In this document: in pieces, positions 44,545 through 52,654 of the stretch | How positions within the stretch are numbered: the stretch's first letter is position 1 | How the letters are laid out: every line of letters starts with the position of its first letter | Assembly (NCBI GenBank): GCA_963837485.1 | Contig: CAWINP010000014.1 | Coordinates: 186,001-250,000 of the forward strand | Reading direction: 5' to 3' | From: Solirubrobacter sp963837485 | Lineage (GTDB): Bacteria; Actinomycetota; Thermoleophilia; Solirubrobacterales; Solirubrobacteraceae | DNA: 64,000 nucleotides | The notes under the pieces: model-generated | Database searches by the model: none | Seen by the model: only the letters and a program-made list of their open reading frames with translations | What the model was told of the DNA's origin: nothing | Position numbers and translations under genes: made by a program

Positions 44545-44955
44545 TCAGCGCACCCGGATGACGGTCTCGCCCAGCTGAAGCTCGTCCCCGCGCCGCAGCC
44601 GCGCCCGCTGGACCGCGCGGCCGTTCACCCATGTCCCGTTGCAGGAGCCGAGATCGCGCACGACGCAGACGCCGCCGCGCAGCGCGACCTCCGCGTGCCG
44701 GCGCGAGACCGAGTCATCGGTGAGCACGAGGTCGCACGTGGAACTGCGGCCGATCCGCGCGCTCGCGTGCAGCGGCCACTCGACCCCGTCGACGATCAGC
44801 GCCCGCGCCGCGCGCCGCAGGTGCCACCAGCGCGGCAGGTCCCATACGGCGCCCTCGTCGTCGCCGGTCAGCGCGAGCGCGATCCGCGCCTCCAGCGTCG
44901 AGGTGCTGACGTGCCCGGCGGCATACGCGTTGCGGAGCAGCGAGAGAGCCCGCAC
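44545..44955 (-). CDS. DUF1707-FHA domain protein
   Basis: 136 residues. The first 30 (RALSLLRNAYAAGHVSTSTL, EARIALAL) follow DUF1707. The FHA domain follows: ARIGRSSTCDLVLTDDSVSR, RHAEVALRGG and DLGSCNGTWVNGRAVQ carry the Arg, Ser, His and Asn that bind phosphothreonine. It should read the product of a Ser/Thr kinase. Starts 7 bp after the MBL-fold gene on the same strand. Confidence 0.88.
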   Translation of the reverse strand: MRALSLLRNAYAAGHVSTSTLEARIALALTGDDEGAVWDLPRWWHLRRAARALIVDGVEWPLHASARIGRSSTCDLVLTDDSVSRRHAEVALRGGVCVVRDLGSCNGTWVNGRAVQRARLRRGDELQLGETVIRVR

Positions 44956-44962
44956 GCGGAGA

Positions 44963-45676
44963 TCATTCCAGGACGAGGCCGTCGCGGCCGAGCTGCGCGG
45001 GCGCGGCGGCGGCGAGCAGCGCCGCCGGGTCGGGCAGCCGCGGATGGAGGTGGATCAGCGTCAGCGTTCCCGCGCCCGCCTCGCGCGCGACGCGCGCTGC
45101 GTCGGCCGCGCTCGCATCGCCCTCCGTGCCCTCCAGCGACCACGCCTCGTGCAGCAGGTGCGCGACGCCGCGGGCGAACGGAGCGCTGCCCGGGTCGTAG
45201 GCGGTGTCGGTGATCAGCGCGAGGAAGGCGCCGACCCGCACGCCGGCGGTCGGGTCCCAGTGGCGCTCCTGCTTTCGGACCGCGACGTCGAAGCCGCCAA
45301 TCTCCTGGCGCTCGCCGAGCTCCCGCACCGGGCCGAGCTGCGCGGGCGTGAACGGCGCGATCGGCGGCGAGCGCAGCGGAGCGAGCAGCTCCTCGCTCGG
45401 TCGCCCGTACGCGAGCCGCCCGGGCGCCCAGATCGTCGGCACGACCGGCAGCGACGGCACGGCCATCAACCCGGACACGTGATCGAGATGGAAGTGCGTG
45501 AGGACGATGTGCAGCTCGCGCACGCCGTCCAGCTGCGCGCGCGTGAGCCCGGAGCCCGCGTCGAGCAGCAGCGCGCGGTCTCCGTCGCGCACCAGGGTGC
45601 ACGCCGTCTCGCGCTCCTCGCACGGGAACCAACCGCCGCTGCCGAGGATCGTCGCCTTCAGCCCGTCAGCCCCCAT
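44963..45676 (-). CDS. MBL-fold metallo-hydrolase
   Basis: 237 residues. The metal motif is VLTHFHLDHVSGL, with further ligands in LITDTAYD and LIHLHPRL; the fold resembles RNase Z/phosphodiesterase-like members (TILGSGGWFP at the start). The substrate is unknown. In a two-gene unit with the FHA protein, and divergent from acoX by 25 bp. Confidence 0.85.
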   Translation of the reverse strand: MGADGLKATILGSGGWFPCEERETACTLVRDGDRALLLDAGSGLTRAQLDGVRELHIVLTHFHLDHVSGLMAVPSLPVVPTIWAPGRLAYGRPSEELLAPLRSPPIAPFTPAQLGPVRELGERQEIGGFDVAVRKQERHWDPTAGVRVGAFLALITDTAYDPGSAPFARGVAHLLHEAWSLEGTEGDASAADAARVAREAGAGTLTLIHLHPRLPDPAALLAAAAPAQLGRDGLVLE

Positions 45677-45689
45677 TCGGCCGAAACGC

Positions 45690-45695
45690 TATTAC
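45690..45695 (+). promoter_or_regulatory. -10 box of the aco operon, leaderless
   Basis: TATTAC ends 6 nt before GTG 45702, in the 25-bp gap between the divergent MBL gene and acoX. Confidence 0.5.
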
Positions 45696-45701
45696 TCAGA
45701 C

Positions 45702-46613
45702 GTGGTCGGCATCGTCGCCAACCCAGCGTCCGGGAGAGACATCCGCCGGCTCGTCGCGGGCGCCTCCGTGTTCGGCAACTCCGAGAAGGCCGGGATGGTC
45801 TTCCGCGTGCTCACCGGCCTCGCCGCCGCCGGCGTCGGCAAAGCGCTGATGATGCCCGCCGCCGACGGCCTCGGCTGGACCCTGGAGCGGCTCTTCAAGA
45901 CCCACGGCCGGCCGCTGCCGCTGGAGGTGCTCGACTTCGCCTTGCAGGGTGGCGCGGAGGACACTCGGCGCGCCGTCGAGATCATGGTCGCAGCGGGCGT
46001 CACAGCGATCGTCGTCCTCGGCGGCGACGGCACCCATCGCGTCGTCGCCAAGGCCTGCGGCGACACGCCGATCGTCGCGCTCTCCACCGGAACCAACAAC
46101 GCGTTCCCGGAGATGCGCGAGGCCACGATCGCCGGTCTGGCCGCCGGCCTGTTCACCGACCAGGTGATCCGCGAGCCGGCGCTGCAGGTCGGCGACGACC
46201 TCGCGCTCGTCGACGTCGCGGTGAGCAACCAGCCCTTCGTGGGTGCCAAAGCCCTGTGGCGCGCGGACAGCGTCACCGAGCTGTTCGTCACCAAGGCCAA
46301 CCCCGGCGCCGTCGGCCTGTCGGCGATCGCCGGCCAGCTCGCAACCGGCCCCGTCCACGTGACGCTGGGCGCCGGGGCCGGTATACGCGTCATGGCGGCG
46401 ATCGCGCCCGGCCTCGTCGTGCCGGTGGACGTCGCGCACTACGAGCCGATCGACGGCCCGATCACCGTGGAGGTCCCGGGATGCCTGGCCCTCGACGGCG
46501 AGCGCGAGATCGAGCGCCCGGGGCGCGTCACGATCGCCCTCACCGAGGGCCCGAACCGCATCGACATCGACGCGGTCATGCGCGAGACCCGCGTGCAGCC
46601 TCCGCAGGAGTAG
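45702..46613 (+). CDS. acoX: AcoX-like ATP-NAD kinase fold protein
   Basis: 303 residues. It has the NAD-kinase/diacylglycerol-kinase pattern: GIVANPASGRDIRRLVA, IVVLGGDGTHRVVAKACGD (GGDGT) and LSTGTNNAFPE (TxNN). It stands first in an acoXABC set, which fixes the name; the biochemical role of AcoX in acetoin use is not settled. GTG 45702 start. Confidence 0.85.
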   Translation: MVGIVANPASGRDIRRLVAGASVFGNSEKAGMVFRVLTGLAAAGVGKALMMPAADGLGWTLERLFKTHGRPLPLEVLDFALQGGAEDTRRAVEIMVAAGVTAIVVLGGDGTHRVVAKACGDTPIVALSTGTNNAFPEMREATIAGLAAGLFTDQVIREPALQVGDDLALVDVAVSNQPFVGAKALWRADSVTELFVTKANPGAVGLSAIAGQLATGPVHVTLGAGAGIRVMAAIAPGLVVPVDVAHYEPIDGPITVEVPGCLALDGEREIERPGRVTIALTEGPNRIDIDAVMRETRVQPPQE

Positions 46614-46647
46614 CTTCAAGAGCGGCAGTCGAGGCGAGGAGAGACGC

Positions 46648-47643
46648 ATGTCTGCAGTCGCGCCCCCGTCGACCGGGGAGCTCACCAAGGACCAGCTGCT
46701 CGACGCGTATCGCGTGATGCGGACCATCCGCGATTTCGAGGAGCGCGTGCACACCGAGTTCGCGACCGGAGAGATCCCCGGCTTCGTGCACCTCTACGCA
46801 GGGGAGGAGGCGATCGCCGCGGGCGTGATGGCCCACCTGCGCGACGACGACTTCGTCGCCTCCACCCACCGCGGCCACGGCCACGCGATCGCCAAGGGCT
46901 GCGACGTGAAGGCGATGATGGCCGAGATCTACGGCAAGGCCACCGGCCTGTGCCGCGGCAAGGGCGGCTCGATGCACATCGCCGACCTGTCGAGGGGCAT
47001 GCTCGGGGCCAACGGCATCGTCGGCGGCGGCCCGCCGCTGGTCTGCGGCGTCGGCCTGAAGGCGAAGGTGACCAAGACCGACCAGGTCGGCGTCTCCTTC
47101 ACCGGCGACGGCGGCTCCAACCAGGGCACGTTCCTGGAGTCCCTGAACCTCGCCGCGAGCTGGCACCTGCCGTGCGTGTTCGTGGTCGAGAACAACGGCT
47201 ACGCCGAGAGCACGAGCAGCAACTACCACCAGTCCGGCATCGACGTCGCCAAGCGCGCCGACGGCTTCGGCCTGCCCGGCATCACCATCGACGGCTTCGA
47301 CTTCTTCGCCGTCCATGAGGCCGCCGGGGAGGCGATCGCGCGCGCCCGCAACGGCGGCGGGCCGACGCTGCTCGAGTGCAAGGTGATGCGCTACTTCGGC
47401 CACTTCGAGGGCGACCAGCAGACCTACCGCGGCGAGGGCGAGGTCGAGGCGCTGCGGCGCGACCGCGACTGCCTGAGCGCGTTCGCGCGGCGCGTGACCG
47501 GCGCGGGGATCGTCGACGCGGCGGAGCTCGCGGAGATCGACGACGCGACGCAGAGGCTGATGGACGAGGCGGTCGGCGACGCGAAGGCCGCCCCCGATCC
47601 CACACCCGCCGACGTGCTCACCGACGTCTACGTGAGGTACTAG
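46648..47643 (+). CDS. acoA: Acetoin dehydrogenase E1 component, alpha subunit
   Basis: 331 residues. Thiamine-diphosphate motif GDGGSNQGTFLESLNLAASW through VVENNGYAES; the conserved HRGHGHAIAKG and GKGGSMHI are also present. With AcoB it cleaves acetoin to acetaldehyde and an acetyl group passed to the lipoyl arm of AcoC. GGCGAGGAGAG precedes the ATG. Pyruvate or 2-oxo acid dehydrogenase E1 alpha is the alternative, but the AcoX and hydrolase-type AcoC neighbours favour acetoin. Confidence 0.87.
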   Translation: MSAVAPPSTGELTKDQLLDAYRVMRTIRDFEERVHTEFATGEIPGFVHLYAGEEAIAAGVMAHLRDDDFVASTHRGHGHAIAKGCDVKAMMAEIYGKATGLCRGKGGSMHIADLSRGMLGANGIVGGGPPLVCGVGLKAKVTKTDQVGVSFTGDGGSNQGTFLESLNLAASWHLPCVFVVENNGYAESTSSNYHQSGIDVAKRADGFGLPGITIDGFDFFAVHEAAGEAIARARNGGGPTLLECKVMRYFGHFEGDQQTYRGEGEVEALRRDRDCLSAFARRVTGAGIVDAAELAEIDDATQRLMDEAVGDAKAAPDPTPADVLTDVYVRY

Positions 47644-47645
47644 CC

Positions 47646-48665
47646 ATGGCCCGCAAGATCAGCTATCAGCAGGCCGTCGCCGAGGCGATCGCGTCCGAGA
47701 TGGAGCGCGACCCGACCGTCGTGATCATGGGCGAGGACATCGCCGGCGGCATGGGCGCGCCCGGCGAGGACGACGCCTGGGGCGGCGTGCTCGGCGTCAC
47801 CAAGGGCCTCTACGCGCGCTTCCCCGGCCGCGTGATCGACACGCCGATCTCGGAGTCCGCCTACGTCGGCGCCGCGGCCGGCGCGGCGGCGAGCGGCCTG
47901 CGCCCGATCGCCGAGCTGATGTTCGTCGACTTCCTCGGCGTCTGCCTGGACCAGATCTTCAACCAGGCGGCGAAGTTCCGCTACATGTTCGGCGGCAAGG
48001 CGGAGACCCCGATGGTCATCCGCACGATGTACGGCGCCGGCATCCGCGCGGCGTCGCAGCACTCGCAGGCGCTGTATCCCATCTTCACCCACATCCCGGG
48101 CCTGAAGGTCGTGCTGCCGTCGAACCCGTACGACGCCAAGGGCCTGCTGATCCAGGCGATCCGCGACGACGACCCGGTGATCTTCCTCGAGCACAAGGTC
48201 CTCTACACACTCGAGGGCGACGTGCCGGAGGAGAGCTACACGATCCCGTTCGGCGAGGCCGGCGTCGTGCGCGAGGGCGGCGACGTCACGGTGGTCGCGC
48301 TCGGCCGCATGGTCCAGTTCGCCTCCGAAGCCGCGGACGAGCTCGCGGCCGAGGGCATCGAGTGCGAGATCGTCGACCCGCGCACGACCTCGCCGCTCGA
48401 CCAGGACACGATCCTCGAGAGCGTCGAGAACACCGGGCGGCTCGTCGTCGTCGACGAGTCCGGCCCGCGCTGCGGGATGGCCGCCGACATCGTCGCGCTG
48501 GTGGCGACGACGGCCTGGAGCGATCTGAAGGCGCCGCCGCGCATGGTCACCCCGCCGCACACGCCGGTGCCGTTCTCGCCGATCCTCGAAGACGCGTACG
48601 TCCCCACGCCTGCGGGTATCGCCGCGGCGATCCGCGAGACGACCGGGGCGGCAACGCACGCATGA
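47646..48665 (+). CDS. acoB: Acetoin dehydrogenase E1 component, beta subunit
   Basis: 339 residues. MARKISYQQAVAEAIASEME and VVIMGEDIAGGMGAPGEDDA open the protein; DTPISESAYVGAAAGAAASG and LRPIAELMFVDFLGVCLDQI are E1-beta signatures. The C-terminal transketolase domain ends near HTPVPFSPILEDAYVPT. It begins 2 bp after acoA stops and overlaps the acoC start (ATGA). Confidence 0.88.
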   Translation: MARKISYQQAVAEAIASEMERDPTVVIMGEDIAGGMGAPGEDDAWGGVLGVTKGLYARFPGRVIDTPISESAYVGAAAGAAASGLRPIAELMFVDFLGVCLDQIFNQAAKFRYMFGGKAETPMVIRTMYGAGIRAASQHSQALYPIFTHIPGLKVVLPSNPYDAKGLLIQAIRDDDPVIFLEHKVLYTLEGDVPEESYTIPFGEAGVVREGGDVTVVALGRMVQFASEAADELAAEGIECEIVDPRTTSPLDQDTILESVENTGRLVVVDESGPRCGMAADIVALVATTAWSDLKAPPRMVTPPHTPVPFSPILEDAYVPTPAGIAAAIRETTGAATHA

Positions 48666-49693
48666 TTGCGAAGCTGGGAATGCCGAAGTGGGGCCTCTCG
48701 ATGACCGAGGGGCGCCTGCTCTTCTGGCTCAAGGAGGTGGGCGACGCGGTCGAGGCCGGCGACGAGCTCGTCGAGGTCGAGACCGAGAAGATCACGGGCG
48801 CGGTGGAGGCCACCGCGTCCGGCGTCCTGCGCCGCCACGTGCATCCCGCCGGCGACCTGGTGCCGGTCGGCGGGCTGATCGGCGTGATCGCCGACGCGTC
48901 GGAGTCCGACGCCGATATCGATGCCTTCGTGGCCGAGTTCGAGGCCAACTTCGTGCCCGAGGCCGAGGTGGACGAGGGCGCACAGACCGAGATGGCGGGC
49001 GGGATCCGCTACCTCAAGCAGGGCGACGCCGGCGAGCCGGTCGTGCTCATCCACGGCTTCGGCGGCGACCTCGACAACTGGCTGTTCGCGCTCCCCGCGC
49101 TGGCCGAGGAGCACACCGTCTACGCGCTCGACCTGCCGGGCCACGGAGGCTCGTCGAAGGACGTCGGAGACGGCACCGGGCTCGCCGACGCGGTCGTCGG
49201 CTTCCTCGACGCGGCCGGGCTCGAGCGCCCGCACCTCGTCGGCCACTCGCTCGGTGCCCTGGTCGCCGCCCAGGTGGCCGCGCGCGGCCGCGCGGCGTCG
49301 CTGACGCTCGTGGCGCCGGCCGGCTTCGGCCAGCCGGTCAATCAGGAGTACCTCGACGGGTTCATCAACGCCGAGTCGCGGCGCGAGCTCAAGCCCGTGC
49401 TGGCGCTCCTGTTCGCCGACGAGTCGCTCGTCACGCGCTCGCTCGTCGACGACGTGCTCAAGTACAAGCGCATCGACGGCGTGACCGAAGCGCTGACCAC
49501 GCTCCGCGGCGCCGCGTTCACCGAGGCGCCGGAGGTCGACGTGCCGGTGCTCACGATCTGGGGCGCCGAGGACCGGATCATCCCTCCCGGCCCCGACGCC
49601 GAGCTCGTCGAGGGCGCCGGCCACTCGCCGCACATGGAGGCGGCGGGGGAGGTCAACCGCCTGATCGACCGCTTCCTGACCGCGGCGGTCTGA
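48662..49693 (+). CDS. acoC: Acetoin dehydrogenase E2: lipoyl domain fused to alpha/beta-hydrolase
   Basis: 343 residues. The lipoyl domain (1-78) has the lipoylated Lys in EVETEKITGAVEA. A short linker leads to an alpha/beta-hydrolase fold instead of the usual catalytic E2 domain: HGFGG oxyanion, nucleophile in LVGHSLGALVA, Asp in IWGAEDRI and His in GAGHSPHME. That architecture is specific to AcoC-type acetyltransferases. No dihydrolipoamide dehydrogenase gene follows. Confidence 0.9.
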   Translation: MIAKLGMPKWGLSMTEGRLLFWLKEVGDAVEAGDELVEVETEKITGAVEATASGVLRRHVHPAGDLVPVGGLIGVIADASESDADIDAFVAEFEANFVPEAEVDEGAQTEMAGGIRYLKQGDAGEPVVLIHGFGGDLDNWLFALPALAEEHTVYALDLPGHGGSSKDVGDGTGLADAVVGFLDAAGLERPHLVGHSLGALVAAQVAARGRAASLTLVAPAGFGQPVNQEYLDGFINAESRRELKPVLALLFADESLVTRSLVDDVLKYKRIDGVTEALTTLRGAAFTEAPEVDVPVLTIWGAEDRIIPPGPDAELVEGAGHSPHMEAAGEVNRLIDRFLTAAV

Positions 49694-49698
49694 GGGTT

Positions 49699-49850
49699 CG
49701 TTGAAGAATGGTCGGTCCGACTGATGTGGTGCAGCCGTGGATGCCTCGGGCCGGACGCGACAGTGATGCGTGGCTCTGCCACGTGAGCGTTCGTGGGTGG
49801 CGCGAGGCGCCGCGGATGTGCCGCAGCAGGCGTACCGGAATTCTTCAACG
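49699..49850. repeat. 152-bp segment with 11-bp terminal inverted repeats
   Basis: CGTTGAAGAAT (49699-49709) and ATTCTTCAACG (49840-49850) are perfect inverted repeats bounding non-coding DNA directly after acoC. The inside has small stems such as GTGGC-TCT-GCCAC. It could be a miniature inverted-repeat element or a structured RNA; no target duplication is evident. Confidence 0.45.
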
Positions 49851-49908
49851 GAGCCGCAGTTCCCATTCGTCCAAGACGCGGGCGGGGCGGGCACGTACCG
49901 TCCGCGTC

Positions 49909-50307
49909 ATGAACCCCAACATCTTCCCGACGCTCCGCTACCGCGACGCGAACGCGGCGATCGAGTGGCTCAAGGACGTCTTCGGCTTCGAGGAGAAGGC
50001 CGTCTACCGCGGCGACGACGGCGTCGTCCACCACGCCGAGCTGCGGCTCGGTACCGGCATGATCATGCTCGGCCAGCACCGGCCGGAGGGTTGGTTCGGC
50101 TCGTCGGAGCCGGATCCCGAGGCCTCGCCCGCGGCCATCTACGTCGTGCTCGAGGACGTCGACGGCCACCATGCGCGGGCGCGCGAGAAGGGCGCAGACG
50201 TCTTCCGCGAGCCGGTGGACCAGGACTATGGCTCGCGCGAGTACAGCGCGCGCGACCTGGAGGGCAACCGCTGGTCGTTCGGCACCTATGACCCCTACGC
50301 CTCCTAG
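49909..50307 (+). CDS. VOC family (glyoxalase/bleomycin resistance-like) protein
   Basis: 132 residues. The start MNPNIFPTLRYRDANAAIEW and LKDVFGFEEKAVYRGDDGVV match the PhnB/YerK-like VOC group, and YGSREYSARDLEGNRWSFGT ends it. Metal ligands are not complete enough to claim an enzyme. It could bind small metabolites or drugs. Confidence 0.8.
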   Translation: MNPNIFPTLRYRDANAAIEWLKDVFGFEEKAVYRGDDGVVHHAELRLGTGMIMLGQHRPEGWFGSSEPDPEASPAAIYVVLEDVDGHHARAREKGADVFREPVDQDYGSREYSARDLEGNRWSFGTYDPYAS

Positions 50308-50317
50308 CCGCCGGCCT

Positions 50318-50323
50318 TAGGCT
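50318..50323 (+). promoter_or_regulatory. -10 box, leaderless
   Basis: TAGGCT ends 6 nt before GTG 50330. Confidence 0.45.
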
Positions 50324-50329
50324 GGCGCC

Positions 50330-52051
50330 GTGACCAGCCGTGCGACCACCGCGGCGCGGGCGGGAGCCGTCTTCGCCGTCACGCTCGTCGTCCTGCAGAT
50401 CCTCCAGCAGGTGGTCGGCGCGTTCAATCCGCGCGCCAGCGTCTCGGCGCTGATCGCGCTCACGGCGGCGAGCGCGACGTTCGCGCTCGACCGGCTGCGC
50501 CAGGGCCGCCAGGCCGTGCAGGAGCGCAACGCGGCGCTCGACGCCGCACTGCGGTTCTGGCCGCTGCGGCGCCTCGGCGAGGTCGACCGGCGGCGGCTCG
50601 GCGTCTTCCCGGCGCGCCTGGAGCGCGGCGAGCCGGCCGACCGCCTCTATCTCCCGGGCGAGCTCGACGACCGCATACGCGACGCGGTCAAGCCCGGCCG
50701 CCTCGTGCTCGTGCTCGGCCCGCCGCGGGCGGGGAAGTCGCGCGCGGCGCTGGAGGCGGCGCGGATGGCGCTCGGCGACCAGGCGTGGCTGATCGTCCCG
50801 CGCGACGCGGCGGGGCTGCGCGCCGTGGCGGAGGCGTACCCGCCGCCGGGGGCGCGGCTCGAGGAGGACTCCCTGCTCTGGCTCGACGGCCTGGAGCGCT
50901 ACGTCGAGGGCGTCGATGCGGGCGTGCTCGACGACATCCTCACCTACCGGCCACCGCCCGCGGTCGTCGCCACGATGCGCAGCGCCGACTACGACGAGCT
51001 GCTCGCCGGGAGCGGAGAGCGGGCCGAGGCGGCGCGCGCGATCGCCGCCCGCGCGTACGTGTTCGAGCTCGACGACGACCGCGCCGGCTCCGAGCGCGCC
51101 GGCGACGGGCGCGGGGAGCCGGCGGCGCTGGCGCCGCTCGAGCCGTCCGACGCCCCGGCCGACGCGCGCGGCAACGCCGGCGACCGCCTCGTGCTGGCCA
51201 CGGGCGCGGTCGCGCTCGCCGGGCTGGTCGCGACCGTCGCCGTGAGCCTCGGCGGCGGCTTCTCGGAGCCGACGCTCGCCGCCCGGCTCGACACGATCCG
51301 GCGCGACGCGACGCGCGACCGCCGCTCGACGGAGATGATCCGCACCGCGGACTTCCACGGCACCGGCGACAAGTCGTACCTCTTCCTGTTCGCCGACCGG
51401 CAGTCGCTCCCCGAGCCCGGCCGCGCGCCGCGCCCGCGCACGTCCGACGAGCTGCGCATCTACGACCGCTCCGGCAACGGGCTCAAGCTGCGCTTCCGCT
51501 TCCAGCCCGACCGGCCCGGGCTCGTCTACCAGCACCGCTACCTCGGCGACATCGACGGCGACGGCGAGGAGGAGGTGGTCGGCGGCTGGGGCGTGCCGGG
51601 CGAGGCGTCGCAGGCGCTGCTGCCGTTCATGGTCGACTGGGACGAGGGGGCCGGCCGCTACCGGCTCACGTCGCTGCAGCCGTCGCCGGCGCTGCCGGCG
51701 GCGACGCCGAGCGCGCTCGGCGTGCCGTTCGTGGAGGCCTACAAGCGGCGGCTGGACCTGCGCGACGGCACGCAGACGCTGAGCGGCTATCGCGTGCAGG
51801 ACTTCGCGGTCGTCAAGCCGTCGCGGCTGATCTCCGGCGTCGTCGTCAAGCCGATGACGCCGACGCTGACCGGCACGGTCGAGCTGAAGTCGAGCATCCT
51901 GCGGATCGCCGGCGCAGGGCCGGAGCTGATCCCGTGCCGCGTGCAGGGCGTCGACGCCCCGCGCGTGCTGTGGCACCCGGGACGGCTGCTGGCCAACGTG
52001 ATCGCCGAGCGCTGGCCGGCGGTCTCGAAGTCACGTCCCTGCGTTCCGTAG
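50330..52051 (+). CDS. Membrane P-loop NTPase-like protein with FG-GAP-like exterior
   Basis: 573 residues. A hydrophobic N-terminus (GAVFAVTLVVLQILQQVVGA and SALIALTAASATFAL) is followed by a cytoplasmic P-loop domain: Walker A GPPRAGKS at 130-137 and a Walker-B-like SLLWLDGLERYV at about 182-193. A second membrane segment (LVLATGAVALAGLVATVAVS) lies near 283-302. Beyond it is a roughly 260-residue external part with YLGDIDGDGEEEVVGGWG, the calcium-binding loop of FG-GAP/VCBS repeats. No additional STAND domain is recognisable. It may couple an outside signal to NTP use inside; the function is unknown. Confidence 0.65.
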   Translation: MTSRATTAARAGAVFAVTLVVLQILQQVVGAFNPRASVSALIALTAASATFALDRLRQGRQAVQERNAALDAALRFWPLRRLGEVDRRRLGVFPARLERGEPADRLYLPGELDDRIRDAVKPGRLVLVLGPPRAGKSRAALEAARMALGDQAWLIVPRDAAGLRAVAEAYPPPGARLEEDSLLWLDGLERYVEGVDAGVLDDILTYRPPPAVVATMRSADYDELLAGSGERAEAARAIAARAYVFELDDDRAGSERAGDGRGEPAALAPLEPSDAPADARGNAGDRLVLATGAVALAGLVATVAVSLGGGFSEPTLAARLDTIRRDATRDRRSTEMIRTADFHGTGDKSYLFLFADRQSLPEPGRAPRPRTSDELRIYDRSGNGLKLRFRFQPDRPGLVYQHRYLGDIDGDGEEEVVGGWGVPGEASQALLPFMVDWDEGAGRYRLTSLQPSPALPAATPSALGVPFVEAYKRRLDLRDGTQTLSGYRVQDFAVVKPSRLISGVVVKPMTPTLTGTVELKSSILRIAGAGPELIPCRVQGVDAPRVLWHPGRLLANVIAERWPAVSKSRPCVP

Positions 52052-52585
52052 CGCGTCCCGGCGCCCGCGGAAGAACGCCAGCGCGGCGGCGCGGTCGCCC
52101 CATGGCGCCTCGGCGCCGGTGAAGCCGTTCGCGTTCCACCCGTCGCCGCTCGGCGCGCTCCACGGCGCGACGTAGAGGTACGGCTCGTCGTGGTTCTCAT
52201 CGCCCGGCGAGCCGCCGTAGGTGACCTCCTGATCCTCGAACGCGACGTCGAAGTGCTCCGGCCACAGATGGATCTCCGACGGCTCGGCCGCCTCGCCGCG
52301 CAGCTCCTGGAGCACATCCTGGATGAACGCGAAGAACTCGGCCAGCCGCGCCGCGTCGGCGGGGTCGACGTCGATGTTGGAGCGCGTCTCGGTCCCGTCG
52401 GAGTCGAGCTGGACGAGCTCGGCGCCCTCGACCCGCATCCAGCCGCCGTCGGGGAACGGCGGCGTGCCCCAGCCGCCGGGCGTCGGCGTCAGCGCGATCT
52501 CGTTGCCCGTCGCGTGCACGCGCGCGGGCGAGACGACCTGCTCGGCCAGGCGGTGCAGTTTCTCGCGTGTCTGTACGAAGCTCAT
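52031..52585 (-). CDS. Hypothetical protein, 184 aa
   Basis: Begins MSFVQTREKLHRLAEQVVSP and contains ALTPTPGGWGTPPFPDGGWM, DPADAARLAEFFAFIQDVLQ and EIHLWPEHFDVAFEDQEVTY; it ends YLYVAPWSAPSGDGWNANGF and FFRGRRDALRNAGT. Acidic, soluble, with many tryptophans. I do not recognise the family. The 3' end overlaps the converging P-loop gene by 21 bp, and it is divergent from the Rieske-ThDP gene across a 14-bp palindrome. Confidence 0.75.
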   Translation of the reverse strand: MSFVQTREKLHRLAEQVVSPARVHATGNEIALTPTPGGWGTPPFPDGGWMRVEGAELVQLDSDGTETRSNIDVDPADAARLAEFFAFIQDVLQELRGEAAEPSEIHLWPEHFDVAFEDQEVTYGGSPGDENHDEPYLYVAPWSAPSGDGWNANGFTGAEAPWGDRAAALAFFRGRRDALRNAGT

Positions 52586-52613
52586 GGCGCCATGGTCTCG
52601 CATCTGCTCCTGC

Positions 52614-52627
52614 GCGTTACGTAACGC
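52614..52627. promoter_or_regulatory. Perfect 14-bp palindrome
   Basis: GCGTTACGTAACGC lies between the divergent genes starting at 52585 and 52655, 28 and 27 bp from each start. It is a likely operator. Confidence 0.5.
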
Positions 52628-52654
52628 CCGGACGCGTGCCGCGACTGCAGCGGC

